This document shows positions 4,656 to 6,068 of a stretch of DNA of 6,068 nucleotides, piece by piece (position 1 is the first letter of the stretch; every line of letters starts with the position of its first letter). This DNA comes from Spirochaetaceae bacterium (GTDB taxonomy: Bacteria > Spirochaetota > Spirochaetia > SZUA-6 > Fen-1364). Made by a program: the position numbers and the translations under genes. The stretch is from assembly GCA_003141795.1 (NCBI GenBank), contig PLNO01000060.1:5952-12019 (forward strand), written 5' to 3'. Below the pieces are notes generated by a model. The model made no database searches, was not told where the DNA came from, and saw only the letters and a program-made list of their open reading frames with translations.

Positions 4656-5764
4656 TACAGCTCCTCGATGTCGATGCGCAGGAGCCTGCCGTTCCAGCCC
4701 ATGAGGAGCTGTCCGTCGACGCTTCCCAGGAACACGTCCGCCGAAGGGAACTCCTCCCTGTAGAGCGGCGCGCTGAACGGCGCAACGATTGCAAGCTCCG
4801 CGTTCCCCTCGGAGGACCGGGCCAGGAAAGCGGCGCATCGCCCATGCGCCGGGAACGCGAGCCCGGCAAGCTCGCCGGGGAGGGTGACCGTGGAAATGGC
4901 TCCGCCTGCCGGGTCGAAAAGCCCGCCGCCCGAGGCGTCCTCGAACGCGAGGAAGCGGGAATCGGGTGAAAAGGCCAGGCGGACCTCGCGGCGAAAATCG
5001 GACCGCAACGGGCGTGCTGCCACCTGCTCGAAGCCGGCCTCACGGCGGCGGAGCACGGTCAGGTACTGCGGATCGATCCCTGAAACACCTGCGATCATCG
5101 AGCCGTTCGGGGCAATGGCGGCACCCATCACGACGCCGATCCTGCTCCCCTTCAGGGAGCGCGTGAATACCGGCGAACCCTCCCTGTTCAGGAGGACCAG
5201 TGTGCCGTTGAGCAGACCGACAAGCAGGGAGTCGGCGCTGATCGACGCGCTCGTGATGAGCGCGGGGAAATCCCTGTCCCAGAGGACGCCGCCGTTCTTG
5301 TCCAATTCCATGATCCCCGACAGGTCGGTCTTCACGTTGAAAAGACGCGAGCCGTCGGGGCTCAAAAGCGGATAGCCGACCCCGGAAAAGCTCGTGAGGC
5401 GGCGACCCGTGGGGTCCTGCAGCAACCAGTCGGTGCCCAGGCGGGTGTAGTTCACGAACCCCGATTGGGACAGCGTCACCCTGAACAAGGTGCGTCCGCT
5501 GGAGAGGACAGTGCCATCCTTGGCGACATACCCGAAGGAGTCACCGAGCTGAAACGGTGCCACGGATGCAAGGTCGGGTGCCGAGGGCTGTGCGGCGGCC
5601 GCAGCGACAGGGGTGGCGGCGTCGGGGACGGCCACGGCCCATGCGGGATGCGCCACGATCTCTTTGTGGAGGGGATAGGGAAACAGGGTAAAATAGGCTA
5701 TTATAACGAACACAGCGGCGAGGAAGACGCGTGCGGGTCGTTTCTTTCTGTTTGAAGAAGCCAC
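4655..5764 (-). CDS. Membrane-anchored beta-propeller-like protein of unknown function
   Basis: From the start chosen here, the product is 369 residues. Residues 1-11 are basic (NRKKRPAR), residues 12-31 form a single hydrophobic helix (signal anchor), and 45-66 is an Ala/Pro linker. The rest, outside the inner membrane, is a series of blade-like repeats of four short strands, seen in YPLLSPDGSRLFNV (131-144), GIMELDKNGGVLWDRDF (150-166), LNGTLVLLNREGSPVF (185-200), AAIAPNGSMIAGVSG (215-229) and LAFSPDSRFLAFED (264-277). SPDG/APNG/SPDS turns are typical of WD40/PQQ-like propellers. No catalytic motif is visible, so a scaffold or binding role is likely. GTG 5764 is chosen because GAGGG lies 10 bases upstream and a candidate promoter predicts a start downstream of the alternative ATG (5791, 378 aa), which lacks a ribosome binding site. 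It heads the operon with the M23 peptidase. Confidence 0.76.
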   Translation of the reverse strand: MASSNRKKRPARVFLAAVFVIIAYFTLFPYPLHKEIVAHPAWAVAVPDAATPVAAAAAQPSAPDLASVAPFQLGDSFGYVAKDGTVLSSGRTLFRVTLSQSGFVNYTRLGTDWLLQDPTGRRLTSFSGVGYPLLSPDGSRLFNVKTDLSGIMELDKNGGVLWDRDFPALITSASISADSLLVGLLNGTLVLLNREGSPVFTRSLKGSRIGVVMGAAIAPNGSMIAGVSGIDPQYLTVLRRREAGFEQVAARPLRSDFRREVRLAFSPDSRFLAFEDASGGGLFDPAGGAISTVTLPGELAGLAFPAHGRCAAFLARSSEGNAELAIVAPFSAPLYREEFPSADVFLGSVDGQLLMGWNGRLLRIDIEEL

Positions 5765-5789
5765 TGTCGCCGTTCCCTCGACTCGCACC

Positions 5790-5819
5790 ATCGTAGTAGC
5801 GCAGGGGGGTACATGTCAA
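5790..5819 (-). promoter_or_regulatory. Candidate promoter of the propeller-peptidase-methyltransferase operon
   Basis: On the minus strand, a perfect TTGACA (5819-5814) is followed after 18 bp by TACGAT (5795-5790), four of six -10 bases. The -35 box overlaps the start codon region of the divergent cdd gene. Transcription would start near 5783, leaving GTG 5764 but not ATG 5791 in the message. The spacer holds a C-run that is the cdd ribosome binding site on the other strand. Confidence 0.4.
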
Positions 5820-6068
5820 TGCAGAGCTTCGACGCCGAGACCTTGCTGGCACAGGCACGGGAAGCGGCGCGTTTCAGCTATTCGCCGTATTCGCATTTTC
5901 CCGTCGGCGCCGCGCTGCTCTGTGCGGACGGCACGATCGTCACGGGCACGAACGTCGAGAACCGATCGTTCGGCCTCGCCAACTGCGCGGAGAGGAGCGC
6001 CCTGTTCACCGCGGTCTCCCGGGGGCTGACGAAGTTCGTCGCGCTTGCCGTGTCGTGTCCTGCGGCCG
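5813..6068 (+). CDS. cdd: Cytidine deaminase, N-terminal part
   Basis: Cytidine deaminase hydrolyses cytidine and deoxycytidine to uridine and deoxyuridine with release of ammonia, in pyrimidine salvage. The 85 visible residues cover FSYSPYSHFPVGAALL (21-36), the substrate-binding NVEN (47-50) and the zinc/catalytic NCAERSALF (57-65), in which Cys58 binds zinc and Glu60 is the proton shuttle. These match the short homotetrameric Bacillus/human type. The second zinc motif (PCGxCRQ) lies beyond the window, so the gene is cut by the right edge. ATG 5813 follows a purine run AGGGGGG (5803-5809); the in-frame ATG at 5819 is at a more normal spacing of 9 and is an equally good start. The gene is divergent from the propeller operon, with at most about 50 bases between starts. 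Confidence 0.93.
   Translation, partial: MSMQSFDAETLLAQAREAARFSYSPYSHFPVGAALLCADGTIVTGTNVENRSFGLANCAERSALFTAVSRGLTKFVALAVSCPAA

Noticed and set aside
5676..5707. A cdd promoter at the AT-rich TATTATAAC in the propeller gene
   Set aside because: No acceptable -35 box at 16-18 bp, and the AT-rich stretch is explained by codons for the Ile/Tyr/Phe-rich membrane helix.

Overview
The window is GC-rich, densely packed bacterial DNA with nine complete or partial protein genes on the two strands. I saw no RNA genes, mobile elements, CRISPR arrays or prophage signs. The order mraZ-rsmH-ftsL-murF, with neither ftsI nor murE between ftsL and murF, is the arrangement I recall from Treponema and relatives. 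Together with the form of RsmH, the STAS protein and the M23/propeller genes, it points to a GC-rich member of the Spirochaetes. This assignment is inference from gene order and family resemblance, not a database result.

Region 1-1904 (minus strand) is the head of the division and cell wall (dcw) cluster: mraZ, rsmH, ftsL and the first 39 codons of a Mur ligase, probably murF. Each junction is a 4-base stop/start overlap, so the genes form one translationally coupled operon. It is driven by a good sigma70-type promoter (TTGACA, 16 bp, TATTAT). Between promoter and mraZ lies a 10-bp-periodic GTGGG-type repeat array, the expected binding site for MraZ itself.

Region 1905-2045 is a divergent, AT-richer control region. 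It leads into three small plus-strand genes (2046-2937): a DUF1820-type protein, an 81-residue protein I do not recognise, and a single-domain STAS (anti-sigma-factor antagonist type) protein. The last two are tightly coupled.

Region 2927-5764 (minus strand) is a second operon: a membrane-anchored beta-propeller protein, an exported M23 metallopeptidase with a C-terminal Ig-like region, and a SAM-dependent methyltransferase with an N-terminal zinc ribbon. The methyltransferase end overlaps the STAS gene end by 11 bp, tail to tail. A perfect 13-bp inverted repeat sits in the last codons of the peptidase gene, just before the methyltransferase ribosome binding site.

Region 5813-6068 (plus strand) is the start of a cytidine deaminase gene (cdd), divergent from the propeller operon and cut by the window edge.

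Two themes stand out: envelope growth and division (dcw genes, M23 peptidase) and signalling (STAS protein). No exotic system is evident. The most notable signals are the MraZ operator array, the compact dcw order, and the coding-sequence palindrome inside the peptidase operon.
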